From positions 1 to 33,213 of the IMG/VR virus record IMGVR_UViG_3300044617_001193: a stretch of DNA of 33,213 nucleotides. One strand, written 5' to 3'. Shown here piece by piece: positions 23,201 to 28,972 of this stretch. Both the position numbers and the translations under genes were made by a program. The notes below the pieces were generated by a model. That model saw only the letters and a list, made by a program, of their open reading frames with translations. It had not been told where the DNA came from and made no database searches. Source of the DNA: a virus. Position 1 is the first letter of the stretch; every line of letters starts with the position of its first letter.

Positions 23201-25428
23201 GGTTCGTTGATGTCCTGCCCGAAGGCGCGGACAGTCTCAAAGAGTCGGTCGAGGTTTTCCTGTGTGGGGTTTGCCTCGTAGTCGGTCAGCATGGTGCGAG
23301 GTGCCTGTTCGCGGATGACCTCGGCAATGTCCTCACCGCGCTGGCGGGCTTCGTTGACTTTCTGGATAAAGGCGACGGCTTCGTTGATGCCGGTATGGAC
23401 GTCGCGCATCTCGCGCTGCACCGTCTCGCGGCGGGCAGATACCAGTGCTTGCTCGGCGGCGGTCTGGTCGGTCGTGCGAGCCAGTTCCTTGCCCTCCGGC
23501 GAGAGGACAACGTAGTCGGCCCCCTGCTTCTCCAGACGCGGCAACGCGGCGGGATTGGCCTTCTCGCGCAGGGCGATGGACTCGTCCACGATGCGCTGGG
23601 CGGCGGCTTTGAGTAGCTTGGGGTCGCGCTTTTTGGATTCTTCGCGCAGGATGCTTTGTGCCTCGTCCGCGGTGGCGGCTCCTGTGATGCGGTCGATCTG
23701 CTCCTCGTTGTATCCAGCTTTCCCCAAGTCGGCCTTGCTCTTGAGGTAGTTCTCGCCGCGGCTGATTTCGCGGTAGGAGAGCGCACCGATACCCATGAGG
23801 GAAAGCGGAAGCAGGGCGACGAATTGCACCGCCAGTTCCCGCGGCATACCGGCGAGGCGCTTCTCCCAATCGTAGTCGGGCATGTCGGCGTCGAGCGCCG
23901 CGGCGATGGTTTGGACAAACGGAAAGGTGGCGTTTTGCACGATCTCCTGCACGTTTTGCTCGGCCACGATTCCGGCCCCACCGATGGCGATGCGGGTGAT
24001 GTTTCGCTGGTTGGGGTGTTGCAGGCGTTTGACTAAACCGCCAAAGACGGGCAGGCGTCCGGTGATCGTGTTGACCTTCATGCGCTCCAGACCGGCTTCG
24101 ATGGGCGCGGAAATGGCGGCGATAAGCGCGGCCTTGTCGGGATCAAGGTCGGGATACTCCAGCATGATCCGGTCGTAGTTGGCGCTGAACAACGCGGAGG
24201 CCACGGCGGGGATGCCAGCGAAAGGAATGGCCGCTGCGGCGGTGTAGGGAAGGCTCCGCGCTGCGCCGTAAAGCCCCTCCTCGACGATTTCCGGTAGGAA
24301 GCTGACCGTCTTGATGGGATCGACGACCCGCTCGGCCAAATCGCGCAGTTCACGCTCGACCTTTAGCACTCCAAGGTCGGACTGGATCTTGGCCTTGGCC
24401 TCCTCGCGCTCCTCCGGTGTCAGCATCTGGCCTTGGGTGGCCCCAAAGACCGGCGTGCTGCCCGCGGCGCTGAACTCGGCACCGGCCACGCCCGTGGCGC
24501 GAAAGACGGGCTGGTCGCTATTTAAGAGGCGAAGCTGACCGCGGAGCGTCTGCTCGCGGAAGTTGCGCGGCACGCGCTCGACGATGTCGCTGGCCCCGCG
24601 GCCAAGGCTTTCGGCCATCTGATACCAAAAGCCCTTGTCGGTCTGGGTGATTTGGGCAAAACCTCCGGCCAGTTCGTAGATGGCCTTGCGCTGGTTGTCG
24701 GGCAACTGGGCAAAGCGGGAGGCCATGTCGCGCATGTCGGGCGCTCCGAAGCCGGTCTTTTGTCCGGTGGACTGCTGGAGGGCGTCAAAGATGAAGCGGG
24801 CCTCCGGTGCAAACTTGTCCTGCGAGGCGCGGATCTTCATGTCGAGTTCCTCGGCCTTCTCCCACAGGCGGGACTTTTCCTCGTCGTCGAACATCTCGGA
24901 GGCGGCATCGATGTCCTTGCCGACGCTTTCGACAAAGGGTGTGTCGCCGCCGGAGAGCGCGTCCTCAAGGCTGCGGCGGATGACGCCTTGCAGAATCTGA
25001 TCGGCGGCGGCTTTCTTCTCGTTGCTGCGCTCAAACTGCCCCTTCTGCCAGTCAAACATCTCGCGGGCGCTGGCCGTCTGCTTGCCCAAAACCGTCTTGG
25101 CAAAGCCGTCTTTCTCCGCATCGAAGATCGACCGCATGTCGTCGAGCGGCACCTTGCGGGTGTCGGCCAAGTAGCCGATCATCGCTTGCCGGTAGACGTA
25201 GTCGTCGCCATGCAGGCTGACCTTTGCGCCCTCGGTCATGCCCTTCTGCTTGGCGATGGAGTCGAAGTAGTTCTGATCGGTAAAGACCTTGTTCCAGTGG
25301 CCCAGATCGACGTAGGGCGCGTTGGAGCCGCTGCGGCGGCTCGGAGGCGCTCCCGCGCTGGCGTCGGTGTAGGCCCGCGCCTGCTGCGCCTCCTTGGCCT
25401 GCGGGGTGGCGGCGAAGGAAATACTCAT
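17203..25428 (-). CDS. 2741-aa giant internal virion / polyvalent ejection protein
   Basis: This is a probable gp16-like DNA-ejection protein fused with large polyvalent domains. The N-terminal third is helical and has hydrophobic segments near residues 400-440 and 540-570, such as LPYTAAAAIPFAGIPAVASA. An ADP-ribosyltransferase-like polyvalent segment ends with VVFDPTQIKSADP and IPLSRRF (about residues 925-1212). A segment of unknown type follows to about 1580, and then a possible ParB-like piece, RLIDGWHRAKRALDEG (about 1710-1730). The end is typical of such proteins (VARAVWAFSSEARKNLGL, then a hydrophobic FYVLVLNGLVGTI). NYSI occurs four times, at about residues 921, 1215, 1582 and 1760, at segment edges. 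The start at 25428 is in an ATGA overlap. The domain names are family knowledge and are tentative. Confidence 0.72.
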   Translation of the reverse strand: MSISFAATPQAKEAQQARAYTDASAGAPPSRRSGSNAPYVDLGHWNKVFTDQNYFDSIAKQKGMTEGAKVSLHGDDYVYRQAMIGYLADTRKVPLDDMRSIFDAEKDGFAKTVLGKQTASAREMFDWQKGQFERSNEKKAAADQILQGVIRRSLEDALSGGDTPFVESVGKDIDAASEMFDDEEKSRLWEKAEELDMKIRASQDKFAPEARFIFDALQQSTGQKTGFGAPDMRDMASRFAQLPDNQRKAIYELAGGFAQITQTDKGFWYQMAESLGRGASDIVERVPRNFREQTLRGQLRLLNSDQPVFRATGVAGAEFSAAGSTPVFGATQGQMLTPEEREEAKAKIQSDLGVLKVERELRDLAERVVDPIKTVSFLPEIVEEGLYGAARSLPYTAAAAIPFAGIPAVASALFSANYDRIMLEYPDLDPDKAALIAAISAPIEAGLERMKVNTITGRLPVFGGLVKRLQHPNQRNITRIAIGGAGIVAEQNVQEIVQNATFPFVQTIAAALDADMPDYDWEKRLAGMPRELAVQFVALLPLSLMGIGALSYREISRGENYLKSKADLGKAGYNEEQIDRITGAATADEAQSILREESKKRDPKLLKAAAQRIVDESIALREKANPAALPRLEKQGADYVVLSPEGKELARTTDQTAAEQALVSARRETVQREMRDVHTGINEAVAFIQKVNEARQRGEDIAEVIREQAPRTMLTDYEANPTQENLDRLFETVRAFGQDINEPAELANFPVTGSNQGALREGIWRSIIRINEGADGTIVMREFAQDNLKRAMAEGRVTIDFVRQQLNDILPQIDSDRMDRQLRTETDTDVIEAFSDVALAYFRGQIREEQIPAGLRGIMRRLAIFTRDIFRRAYNLARLRAEGKLNRDFEALLAEAVGVDQQALVDRARERTEQEVAPETANYSIGVTSQQDADYLAAVERGDMETAQRMVDEAAKAAGYVEAGSHGLALGELSNNQFDPAFLGTNTRAASAELGYFFASEKTARNYGLKTLNAERAVDVSDVARGIVQPLLDLIPVGASKEFDFIRKLDDAAFMPQSSDMYDPDSFVESTYDYINVLLDDAEFKADELANEESVLEAVETARERLEATIGQTQLTSVTDAAVLNVRLKMQNPAIHDQQGQRYRERSFFEIINAAKEAGNDSVIIQNTYDGGPLDDVKVVFDPTQIKSADPVTRDSQGNVIPLSRRFDATTADINYSIVRSVDHYRNDTRFDKLVKDGRVFTGVDVNDFTDMHILLHSPDNAFAGTIQLTDGGEIKGKGGVYYPALYADKNYFWASTEAMVMRTANHLNEIGAKNGGRILMGLVSAPVEKLFSSTSMATGVVKFLNALTTDPRAGLRKSDLNAMLVAASKVEVVVPTKTKETKKTFRTKLKASDSYATNFAKIDALLEPTGSIFQVRKAFVESLAEQIAKHLNAKPESAKYVAGILADAENKHAKNTIKRGTLSKASVLQGLGNMLTEPFLRDFQEHGSGKIYAIVEVQGEVKGIATTEHESYPATIVPVNKKSKVKLHVLKEAVDWQDVVGKETGQYATPQERLNLLPTSGMSSTSLKVLGVKAGSSANLLNYSIASGGEMRDDRGMPMLAGPDTAPTLEQFVSTPSSYWVPKTIKTEFDVDLRTGKSIDVKKAWQQVKRKRPQPIKLTAAYIQAHVEFRELNEESSAKADISHLGLATFEKNPSFPPDHPAANYVGVRLIDGWHRAKRALDEGREFWVYPVEAENSTLENAYAWGKKNNGLPQIGAQNYSISTQREIDRVGAALNRLERDPLERVKIYEKAQEKFLRVMADNRDMLAGMQDGDLAQMRRTQILQALGELDGIISVLPPEVRSKIGGYTQLAKVDPMDVFKGDEKVSEVRGMSGAIISAWMREGLNIGEAQKKTELPAGYRAERNLDPTRADRAIADVFIQRINRINEALEKFLRDEYNTAAVELFKRAKPQRSGAGEKPKGKLGADVHDLFDKLKEATEWSAEEAQAYADGQWARIENGELNPYEETHAMMAAQMVPLFADWANADSSQRAAAVTMGKDVLNRAYKGEQQRIIAQRTKRGYDRTDLSKDAGVSAEDDKARQDALKRENSLPSKWESAMLNLLNFDQILRYVFGNDSKIARQISDRQRKADNAKSDDIAALSDEWAAFLSELGGGEMQGQQLLFELSRMDEEIDGVSYSQNQLIAISMMWMQPKGRQHMEGFLDSDGQPAGKWHYNQDFVNKAEKLLRGEAKAIRQYLLDKYDAEYEAINKVYRKVYGLNLPKNQFYSPLVVESIRAPAQAGIDPVTGGVFAAGANSPSALRSRGGAIAQPVFRDAVQTYFGHMLQMAHWKAYAEFNGEVSALLGHRDTRNVIKGKAGEQAATVMNNWLQYFQQGGNKDAANHLAINQMINRMTGNFATMALFGRISTLALQVTQLGAASAKMPVGAYLSRFGKLMSGRLGWKTALDSAYIQRRIKDMPPAVALAMQGLRSEKPNAIREAARRIGSLISGFDGFFTAGTYAIVYDYQLSQASRNGMGGRDAADYAREATERIVDEIAQPTRAGARSIFEINSTNPVARAVWAFSSEARKNLGLGLYAGAKGSGKDFGKAVFYVLVLNGLVGTIIRNAFRDLRDDDDEEIFDEKNWGWNRMAAMLISDPLYGFPVVGEAVESAIFNAFGVYTPSGPLFDIAPAVPAAKRMLTEYPAQVLEGEAEFRDIVRDVNRILSTAGLFNNTIAGAAAISNLVKDTVEVGDNVLNRDE
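24028..24039. repeat. 12-base repeat (exact copy)
   Basis: The plus strand reads TTTGACTAAACC. It is inside the giant protein gene, read as GLVK near residue 464. Confidence 0.85.
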
Positions 25429-27686
25429 GCCATGCCAAGGTCCGCGGCCTTTTTGGAAAGGCGCTTGCGGACCCAATCAATGAAGTCTTGGTTGGTTTGG
25501 ATATTGTCGCGGACCAGCCACGGGTTGGCCTTCATCACGCGGGCGGCGTGGCCCTTGCCTCCGGTCGCGTTGAGCGTGGCGCGGAAGTCGCCGTCGGGAT
25601 TCTTGAGGATGGCAGGCCCAGCACCGATGCCTTGGTAGTGGACGACATAGAGTTCAAAGGGGTCGGGGTCGCGGCCAAGGGCGCGGCGGGCCGCGGTGAT
25701 GTTCTCCTTGGTTTTGGCTAAACCGGCGCGGATTTGGCCGTCGAGGCTGCTGTCGCTGCCGTAGCGTTTGCGGTCGGCGTTGAGTAGCTGGAAGAGTCCG
25801 CGGGCCGACGAGGTGCTGATCGTCTGGTCGGGGTTGAAATTGCTTTCCTGCGCGACCAAGAGCATGAGGTGCGGCGTGTATTGGCCCAAGCCCTCGGCTT
25901 CGGCCATGCTGGCAATCTGGCCCGCGATGGGTTGCTTGGCCGGAGGGAGGTTCGACACGCTGAAATTTTCGGAGGAGGGCGCGGGCGGCATGCCTTGCAC
26001 CGGAGGCAGCGGCTGGTCGGCGTCTTGGAAACCGTCGGCCAATGACCCGCCAAAGCCGCGAAAGCCCAGACCGGCGGTCATCACGTTGGGGTTGTTGGCC
26101 GTCGGGTTCATGGCGAAGTCGGCCCAAGTGGCGACGTCCATGATGGACTTCCACCAACCATCCTCCTCTTCGGGCTTGTTCATAAACGAAGCCGCCGGAT
26201 CAAGGTATGGCTCGACGATGCCTTTGAATCGCTCCTGCGCCTGCTCAATGGTGAGGTCGGGATTTTCGCGCATCATGCTGCGGATCTCGTTGATGGCCTT
26301 CTCACGTTTGGTCTGCACGTTGAGCCACGCATTGACGTCCTGCGGCTTGGTCACAGTGACGTCGCCGCGCTGCTCCTTCTTCCATTTGCCCGCATCGCCA
26401 AACTGGCCCCACTCGGCCAGCTTGCTGGTTTGGTTGATGAGGTTTCTGGTGATTTCGTCGGTGCGCGATTTCTGCCCTTGGTTGGCTTTCGATACCATGC
26501 CGTCGAGCGTGTCCATGAAGGGCTTGCGCTGGCCCTCCGGCGCGGTCGTCACGATCTCGCTGATGAGGCGCTGGTATTCGCGCTTGTGCGTGTCGGGATC
26601 GGCCATGCTGATGTCCTTCTCCGCGTCGTAGCTGAAAATCTTTTGCCACAGGTCGCTGAACCGCGTGGCCTGCTCGGCTTGGCCTTCCGGTGTGTCGGCA
26701 TACTTGAAGCCGCGGTATTCCTTCATCTTGTTGATCAGTTCCCGCGGAGCATCGATGTCGGGTCGGGTGTAAAACTCTTCGATCTGGTCGTTGGTGATGG
26801 CCGCGCTGTCGGTTTCCAGCCGGTTGAGCATCTCGTTGTTGAGGTCATCCACCAGTTGCGCGTGGTTGCCCTCGGCCATGCGGCGAAATTGCAGGACTTG
26901 TTCGGGTCGCAGCTTGTGCGGGTTCTTGCCCTCCTTCTGATACTTGGCCAGTTCGCCGCGCCACTTGGCGGGGTTTTGCTGGATGGCTTGAGTCATGGTG
27001 GCGACCTTGGCTTCTTCCTCAAACTTCAGAATCTTCTCGTCGGCTTCTTCGTGGCTGAACAAACCGGACTCGGCCCCGCGCTTGTAGAAGGCCATGCCAT
27101 CCTCAATACGCCCCTCGTTCAGCGCCCGCTGTGCCGCGTTCTCCACGCTCTGCCGGTAGTTGCCCACCAGTGCCTTGTTGGCACTGGAGCGCACTTGGGC
27201 CGCGGTTTGCAGGCGCAGGCTCTTGAGTGCCGCATCGCGCTTACCAGCCGACAACGGGCTGCTCATGGGCAGCTTGCTCGCCTTGTCCACCAGTTGCGCG
27301 TCGTATTTGCTCCAAATGTTGCCCCACTGGTCGGCGGGCTTGGTCAGCGTTTCTTCCTCAAAGCGCGAGAGCAGATCGGTCTTGATGGCGTCGAGTTCGG
27401 CCATCTGGGCCTCGTCATTGGCCCGCCCAAGGCGCACGGCAAAGTCTCCAAAGGCGGCGGCGGCGTTGCTTCCGGCGTTGCCCAGCGCCTCCAGTCCCGC
27501 GCCCATGCCGCCCGCATCGAAGGCCGCGGCGGGCAGTTTTTCCTGCCGGAGCATGTTGACGCCCTCGGCAATCATGGCCCCGCCCCTGCGGAAGTTGGGG
27601 GCGCGGATGACCGACGGGTCGGTCAGCACCGCGTTGTTGCCGGTCTGGGGCGCGTTGGGGATGTTGGCGATGGGAATGTTGGCCAT
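25425..27686 (-). CDS. Internal virion protein with C-terminal lytic transglycosylase domain
   Basis: This 753-aa protein is a gp15/gp16-type ejection protein. The N-terminus (MANIPIANIPNAPQ) is followed by long helical regions (FEEETLTKPADQWGNIW, KYQKEGKNP). The C-terminal SLT-type domain has LMLLVAQESNFNPDQ with catalytic E near residue 612, then STSSARGLFQLL and FELYVVHYQGIGAG. It would cut peptidoglycan locally to let DNA pass. The ATG at 27686 lies 4 bases after the upstream stop, and the ORF upstream of it is shadow. A one-mismatch 12-base repeat is inside it. Confidence 0.82.
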   Translation of the reverse strand: MANIPIANIPNAPQTGNNAVLTDPSVIRAPNFRRGGAMIAEGVNMLRQEKLPAAAFDAGGMGAGLEALGNAGSNAAAAFGDFAVRLGRANDEAQMAELDAIKTDLLSRFEEETLTKPADQWGNIWSKYDAQLVDKASKLPMSSPLSAGKRDAALKSLRLQTAAQVRSSANKALVGNYRQSVENAAQRALNEGRIEDGMAFYKRGAESGLFSHEEADEKILKFEEEAKVATMTQAIQQNPAKWRGELAKYQKEGKNPHKLRPEQVLQFRRMAEGNHAQLVDDLNNEMLNRLETDSAAITNDQIEEFYTRPDIDAPRELINKMKEYRGFKYADTPEGQAEQATRFSDLWQKIFSYDAEKDISMADPDTHKREYQRLISEIVTTAPEGQRKPFMDTLDGMVSKANQGQKSRTDEITRNLINQTSKLAEWGQFGDAGKWKKEQRGDVTVTKPQDVNAWLNVQTKREKAINEIRSMMRENPDLTIEQAQERFKGIVEPYLDPAASFMNKPEEEDGWWKSIMDVATWADFAMNPTANNPNVMTAGLGFRGFGGSLADGFQDADQPLPPVQGMPPAPSSENFSVSNLPPAKQPIAGQIASMAEAEGLGQYTPHLMLLVAQESNFNPDQTISTSSARGLFQLLNADRKRYGSDSSLDGQIRAGLAKTKENITAARRALGRDPDPFELYVVHYQGIGAGPAILKNPDGDFRATLNATGGKGHAARVMKANPWLVRDNIQTNQDFIDWVRKRLSKKAADLGMA
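25713..25724. repeat. 12-base repeat, one-mismatch copy
   Basis: The plus strand reads TTTGGCTAAACC, with one mismatch, inside the transglycosylase gene. It is read as GLAK. Confidence 0.5.
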
Positions 27687-27690
27687 GAGA

Positions 27691-28524
27691 TTATCCGGCT
27701 CGGTAGACTCCGTAGTTGAAGCCCATGTTGGCCACATCGCCCGCGCCTTGCAGGAGCGAGCCGTAGCTGCCCATGCGGAGGGCGCTGGCTTGGTTGTTGG
27801 TGGCCATGCGCTCGCCGCGGGCGGTGTTCATGGCCAGCGCGTAGCCTTGGCGGGCGGCGCCGCCTTGGAAGCGGGACGCCGCCATTTCGTACTCCGCGGT
27901 GGCTTTGTCCATGAGCGAGAAGCCCGCTTGGAACCGCTCGGCCTCGCCCTTGCGGTAGAAGGCGCTGCGCTCCATGTCGGCCTTGTAAAGTTCGTCGGCC
28001 ACGCCCAATTCCAACAGTCCGGCGGTTTCGGCCATGATAGCCAAGGGAGATCCGGCGCTGGTCACGCCCGCCTTGCCGTAGCGGGCGCGTTGCTCGCCCA
28101 GCATGCGCTCGTTTTCTTCGCGCATGCGGCGGGCGCGTTCGCGGGCCTCCTGCTCGACGCGCAGGGCTTGGTTGTCATACTGCGCGGCGTTGTTGAGTTG
28201 CGCTTGGTATTGCGCCTGCGCGGCATCCGCCGCCATGACGCTCTGGTTGTAGGAAAGTTGGGCTTGGTATTGCGCGGCCTGCGCCTGCACTTGGGCCTGC
28301 TGCTGGGCGACGGCGTGGTTGTACTGCGCCATGCGCTGCGCCGCGGCGGCTTGCTGTTGCTGGCCGTAAAATGACACGCCCGCGGCTCCGACGCTGGCAA
28401 CGGCGGACACAATGGCCGCGGCGGCGATGTAAGAACTGGCCGCATACTGGCGGGCGCATTTTTCCAAGGGAGAGTCAAAAGTCATGACACCCGCCTGCAA
28501 CCGTTGTGGAAGATCGTGATACAT
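27691..28524 (-). CDS. Internal virion protein, gp14-like
   Basis: This 277-aa protein has a hydrophobic segment (SSYIAAAAIVSAVASVGAAG) near its N-terminus. A Q- and A-rich helix follows (AQYNHAVAQQQAQVQAQAAQ), then charged coil (EARERARRMREENERML). This is the style of T7 gp14-type ejection proteins, which make a pore in the outer membrane. It precedes the transglycosylase-bearing protein, as expected for the gp14-gp15-gp16 set. The start ATG at 28524 directly follows the stop of the acetyltransferase-like gene. Confidence 0.75.
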   Translation of the reverse strand: MYHDLPQRLQAGVMTFDSPLEKCARQYAASSYIAAAAIVSAVASVGAAGVSFYGQQQQAAAAQRMAQYNHAVAQQQAQVQAQAAQYQAQLSYNQSVMAADAAQAQYQAQLNNAAQYDNQALRVEQEARERARRMREENERMLGEQRARYGKAGVTSAGSPLAIMAETAGLLELGVADELYKADMERSAFYRKGEAERFQAGFSLMDKATAEYEMAASRFQGGAARQGYALAMNTARGERMATNNQASALRMGSYGSLLQGAGDVANMGFNYGVYRAG

Positions 28525-28525
28525 A

Positions 28526-28948
28526 TTAAGAGCAAATTTTTAGCATGTGCGTCATGCCGCTGTCGGTTTGTTGAAACCCGTTTTTCTGGTGGAACTTGGC
28601 CAGACTCTCCTGCTTACAAGTGGTCAGCATCACCGCGTAACCGTTGTGTTTTGCTTCGGCTGTGAGGTATTGCGAAATGTGTTTGAGCGCCCGCACCGTC
28701 TTGGTGGCCGATAGCGCCGGATTGGTCACCATCCACTCCAGCATGCAAACCGGCGACGAATTATCCATGTAAAGCCACGCCGCGGCGGCGTCTTCGATCT
28801 TGTTCTGCGTGTAGAAGGCGACCACGCCCAGCTTGGGCAGCATGACTTGCGGCACCGCGGTCCACCCGTGCGCGTTCCACCACTCTTCGACAATCGGGTA
28901 GTCGGTGGCCGGATCGAACATGCGAAGTTGGAGAACGGGCTGGCTCAT
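28526..28948 (-). CDS. GNAT-like acetyltransferase protein
   Basis: This 140-aa protein begins MSQPVLQLRMFDPATDYPIVEEWWNAHGWTAVP. It has the strand-rich core of a small GNAT fold, with PVCMLEWMVTNPAL before the cofactor site. The later QESLAKFHQKNGFQQ is the conserved GNAT helix-strand end. Such genes commonly sit between the gp12- and gp14-like genes of T7-type phages and may help virion assembly. I prefer ATG at 28948 to the TTG at 28960, because the 12-base repeat occupies the region directly before it. Confidence 0.66.
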   Translation of the reverse strand: MSQPVLQLRMFDPATDYPIVEEWWNAHGWTAVPQVMLPKLGVVAFYTQNKIEDAAAAWLYMDNSSPVCMLEWMVTNPALSATKTVRALKHISQYLTAEAKHNGYAVMLTTCKQESLAKFHQKNGFQQTDSGMTHMLKICS

Positions 28949-28949
28949 G

Positions 28950-28961
28950 GGTTTAGTCAAA
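28950..28961. repeat. 12-base repeat (exact copy)
   Basis: The plus strand reads GGTTTAGTCAAA. It lies between the nozzle gene and the acetyltransferase-like ATG (one base away). Confidence 0.88.
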
Positions 28962-28972
28962 TCACACTAATG

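Noticed and set aside
26430-27719. 429-aa plus-strand frame over the transglycosylase protein
   Set aside because: Antisense shadow with no domain pattern.
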